From contig NZ_RZMY01000015.1 of NCBI RefSeq assembly GCF_003992615.1, positions 62,001 through 126,000 of the forward strand: a DNA stretch of 64,000 nt. Direction: 5' to 3'. Below are positions 61,424-64,000 of this stretch, piece after piece. The DNA is from Flagellimonas beolgyonensis. GTDB taxonomy: Bacteria > Bacteroidota > Bacteroidia > Flavobacteriales > Flavobacteriaceae. The notes beneath the pieces were generated by a model that ran no database searches, was not told the DNA's origin, and was given only the letters and a program-made list of their open reading frames with translations. The translations under genes and the position numbers were made by a program. Position 1 is the first letter of the stretch. Each line of letters begins with the position of its first letter.

Positions 61424-63358
61424 CTACTTCAACACCGTAAACTCAATATTTGAATCGGTGAAAACGGTATGGGTCTGTGTTTTGAAATCGGATTCGTCCG
61501 CTTTAAAGATGTTGTCCACATAGGTCTGCGGGTTCATATCAATCAAGGGGAACCATGTACTCTGCACCTGAATCTGCAATTTGTGGCCTTTTTTGATCGT
61601 ATGGAACACATCCTGAAGTTTGATGTCCACATCGGTCTTTTGGTTGGGCACAAAGGGCTCAGGGTCAGAAAAACTGTTTCGGAACCTGCCCCGCAATACT
61701 TCGCTGCGTACCATTAAATGATAGTTGCTCATTTTGAGGTGATCCTGCATTTCTTCGTTGGTCTCGGCATCGGCCGGATGCACATCGATTACCTTAACGA
61801 TCCAATCGGCTGCGGTACCCGTGGTGGCCACCTTTAAATGGGCCATAATATCACCGGCCAACGTAAAGTCTTTGTCCATCACCTCGGTCTCAAATACCAA
61901 AACATCGGAACGTCGTGCGGCAAAACGCTGATCGTCGGTCATGTACTTTCTTGGAGTGAAAACGGTCTTCACATCTTCGGAATACGGAACGGGTTTTTTC
62001 ACATCACTGATAAACTGAATGCCTTCGGTTCCTTTTTGGTCCAAAGTAAGTTCCTGGTCTTCGGAAAGGTATAGGGTCTGTTTCACGGCATTCTGAGGAG
62101 GCCAGGTATCGTACATTTTCCATTCTTTTTTGCCCGTATCGAATACATAGGCTTCGGGCAATCCGGAATCCATACTACCATCTCCTTTGAGGAAATGGTT
62201 GAAAAATTTGGTCTCTATTTTTTCCTGGAAAAACAACGAAATAGAATCTCCAAAATAGTAGTTGCCCACTACATTTCGTTCCCGGTCACGGGCCCACCCC
62301 CCGTGATCCCAAGGGCCGAACACCATGGTGTTGTAATTGCCTTCGTTGTATTTTTCAATGTTCTTGTAGGTTTCCAGCGGCCCGTACAGGTCTTCCGCAT
62401 CGAACCAACCACCCACGATCATGGTAGCCACACTGCTTTTTACATCTTTCAAATGTTGGATCAACCCCTTGCTTTGCCAATGTTCATCATAATTGGGATG
62501 CTCTTTCAACTCATTCCAGAAAAAATCATCGGTGACCCCTTCGGGGCGCATGGTCGGGGTATCGGCCGTTTCGTATTCAAAAAAGTGGTCCAAATTCTTC
62601 AATGGGCCGTTGTCCAAAAAGAACTGGTATTGATCTTGGGTCGGCAATTCCGGAAGGACATACCAAGCTGTATCAACAGGCTGGTCTCCGTTGGGCCTAG
62701 GGGTACCAAACAAACTGGTAGCGCGGAAATAACTCAACAAATAGGCACCGTTATGGTGGAAATCATCAAAAAAGAAATCGCCGATACATGCCTGGGGCGA
62801 AGCAGCTTTTAAAGCTGGGTGCGCATCCACCGTAGCGTAGGTGGCATAGTATCCGGGATAGGAAATTCCCCAAATTCCCACATTGCCATTGTTGTTCTCC
62901 ACATTGTTCACCAACCACTCAATGGTATCGTAAGTATCCGAGCTTTCATCTACTTGATCATTGGACGTTTTGTTGGGAATATAGGCCCGCATGTTTTCAT
63001 AATGGCCTTCACTCATCCACCTGCCCCGAACATCTTGATAAACGATGATGTTCCCCTCTTTCATCAAATGTTCGTTGGGTCCAATTTTGGTCCTCATATT
63101 GCCTTCGCCATAAGGTCTGGAGCTATAGGGCGTCCGCTGCATAATGATGGGATATTTTTTCGAGGTATCCTTTGGCGAATAGATTGTGGTATGCAATGTA
63201 ACGCCGTCCCGCATTTCAATGTCAACTTCCTTTTTGGTATAATGGTCCACCACGTAGGTGTCGACCACTTCGGTTTCTGTTTTGACGGTTTTTTTGCAGC
63301 TTACTGCCAACACCATAAAACCAAGACTAAACAATAGGATTTTGACCGAACTTCTCAT
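61424..63358 (-). CDS. CocE/NonD-family hydrolase, lipoprotein
   Basis: 644 residues. Signal peptide with a lipobox-like LAVSC (Cys21). Alpha/beta hydrolase of the X-Pro dipeptidyl-peptidase/CocE class, with the nucleophile in WGISYPGYYA (about residue 172), GGWFDAED and a C-terminal jelly-roll domain (about 420-644). Relatives are glutaryl-7-ACA acylases and peptidases. Acts in the envelope; natural substrate unknown. It sits between metK and the fusion gene, probably as an independent unit with a weak -7-like TAGCTTTA at 63380-63387. Confidence 0.88.
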   Translation of the reverse strand: MRSSVKILLFSLGFMVLAVSCKKTVKTETEVVDTYVVDHYTKKEVDIEMRDGVTLHTTIYSPKDTSKKYPIIMQRTPYSSRPYGEGNMRTKIGPNEHLMKEGNIIVYQDVRGRWMSEGHYENMRAYIPNKTSNDQVDESSDTYDTIEWLVNNVENNNGNVGIWGISYPGYYATYATVDAHPALKAASPQACIGDFFFDDFHHNGAYLLSYFRATSLFGTPRPNGDQPVDTAWYVLPELPTQDQYQFFLDNGPLKNLDHFFEYETADTPTMRPEGVTDDFFWNELKEHPNYDEHWQSKGLIQHLKDVKSSVATMIVGGWFDAEDLYGPLETYKNIEKYNEGNYNTMVFGPWDHGGWARDRERNVVGNYYFGDSISLFFQEKIETKFFNHFLKGDGSMDSGLPEAYVFDTGKKEWKMYDTWPPQNAVKQTLYLSEDQELTLDQKGTEGIQFISDVKKPVPYSEDVKTVFTPRKYMTDDQRFAARRSDVLVFETEVMDKDFTLAGDIMAHLKVATTGTAADWIVKVIDVHPADAETNEEMQDHLKMSNYHLMVRSEVLRGRFRNSFSDPEPFVPNQKTDVDIKLQDVFHTIKKGHKLQIQVQSTWFPLIDMNPQTYVDNIFKADESDFKTQTHTVFTDSNIEFTVLK

Positions 63359-63412
63359 GGATTGAATTTTTTGATTCCCTAAAGCTACTAAAGATCATGG
63401 GAGTATCCCAAC

Positions 63413-63440
63413 AAAAAAAGGGAGTCCTTGTTAGACTCCC
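63413..63440 (-). terminator. Terminator after metK
   Basis: GGGAGTC / GACTCCC stem on the minus strand followed by seven T, 24 bases after the stop. Confidence 0.85.
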
Positions 63441-63463
63441 TTCTTCCCAATTGTAATTCAGTA

Positions 63464-64000
63464 TTATAGCCCGAAAGCTTCCTTTACCTTGTCCACCATG
63501 TCCAATTTTTCCCAGGTGAACAACTCCACTTCCTTCTCGATTCTTCCGTTGTAGGGCGACTCGAAAATCTTGGTCACCGTTTGGGGCTGTTTACCCAAAT
63601 GGCCATAGGCCGCTGTTTCCAGATAGATCGGATTGCGGAGTTTTAAACGTTCTTCAATGGCAAAGGGGCGCATATCGAACAATTCGGATGCTTTTTTGGC
63701 AATGGCTCCATCGCTCAGACCTACTTTTGAGGTGCCGTACGTATCAACATAAATAGAGGTGGGCTCCACTACTCCGATGGCATAGCTTACCTGTACCAAC
63801 ATCTCATCGGCCACACCAGCGGCCACCAAATTTTTGGCAATGTGTCGTGCTGCATAGGCCGCACTTCGGTCCACCTTGCTAGGGTCTTTTCCACTAAAGG
63901 CTCCACCACCGTGGGCACCTTTGCCCCCATAGGTATCCACAATGATCTTACGACCTGTCAAGCCGGTATCGCCATGCGGACCTCCGATCACAAACTTTCC
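63464..64000 (-). CDS. metK: S-adenosylmethionine synthase (partial, N-terminus off window)
   Basis: C-terminal 178 residues of MetK, which makes SAM from methionine and ATP. Visible: the [21 protein letters not shown] block near the left edge of the visible part, the K in [22 protein letters not shown], and the C-terminal DGKP-like helix. The reading frame continues to position 64000 (the GKFVIGGP start is visible). It delivers the ligand for both SAM-I riboswitches in this window. Confidence 0.97.
   Translation of the reverse strand, partial: GKFVIGGPHGDTGLTGRKIIVDTYGGKGAHGGGAFSGKDPSKVDRSAAYAARHIAKNLVAAGVADEMLVQVSYAIGVVEPTSIYVDTYGTSKVGLSDGAIAKKASELFDMRPFAIEERLKLRNPIYLETAAYGHLGKQPQTVTKIFESPYNGRIEKEVELFTWEKLDMVDKVKEAFGL

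Overview
The window is a chromosomal segment of a marine-type Flavobacteriaceae bacterium (phylum Bacteroidota), resembling Muricauda/Allomuricauda or Zobellia-like genera. This rests on the gliding genes gldA, gldB and gldC, many Bacteroidota -7 promoter boxes (TAnnTTTG), the split metH, Flavobacteriia-style DnaG, GIN-domain (DUF2807) and DUF3857 proteins, and gene order. Species cannot be named from the sequence alone. No rRNA, tRNA, CRISPR array, prophage or insertion sequence was seen. Both ends cut a gene: ftsI at the left, metK at the right.

Left part (1-9.9 kb): the head of the division/cell-wall cluster runs on the minus strand (mraZ-rsmH-ftsL-ftsI) behind a four-part candidate MraZ operator. 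Divergent from it are an alpha/beta hydrolase, engB, a pirin and two small membrane/exported proteins. Then come gldC-gldB (minus), nadE (plus) and a LuxR-type response regulator whose phosphoacceptor Asp is Glu.

Middle (10-35 kb): dnaG lacks all four zinc ligands of its N-terminal domain. It is followed by small redox and hypothetical genes, an ECF sigma/anti-sigma/outer-membrane-protein cassette, a polyprenyl synthase, rlmN, queA, aroA and a MazG-like gene. Three tandem DUF3857 transglutaminase-like exported proteins follow, only one with an intact catalytic triad. After dtd, rsgA and some exported proteins comes the aromatic operon pheA-aminotransferase-tyrA-aroG/chorismate mutase. That operon is preceded by a previously unlisted 23-codon leader peptide rich in Phe and Tyr and by mutually exclusive RNA hairpins, which form a textbook transcription attenuator.

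Right part (35-64 kb): gldA, a PLP decarboxylase, a serine hydrolase, a GIN lipoprotein and a PagL-like outer-membrane protein lead into a large sulfur/methionine region. It contains metF, split metH (with a four-helix-bundle gene placed between the halves), siroheme synthesis, sulfite reductase with a HEPN-like tail, cysN, cysD, cysH, an Rrf2 regulator, a homocysteine-forming sulfhydrylase, a trifunctional MetX-aspartokinase-homoserine dehydrogenase fusion, and metK. Two SAM-I (S-box) riboswitches control metH1 and the fusion gene. A repeated CCTA-N9-TAGG palindrome in front of the cys transcription units is a candidate operator for the neighbouring Rrf2 protein. Two REPIN-like inverted repeat pairs bracket a GIY-YIG nuclease gene. 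Together these genes take sulfate to sulfide to homocysteine to methionine to SAM, with feedback through SAM-binding RNA.
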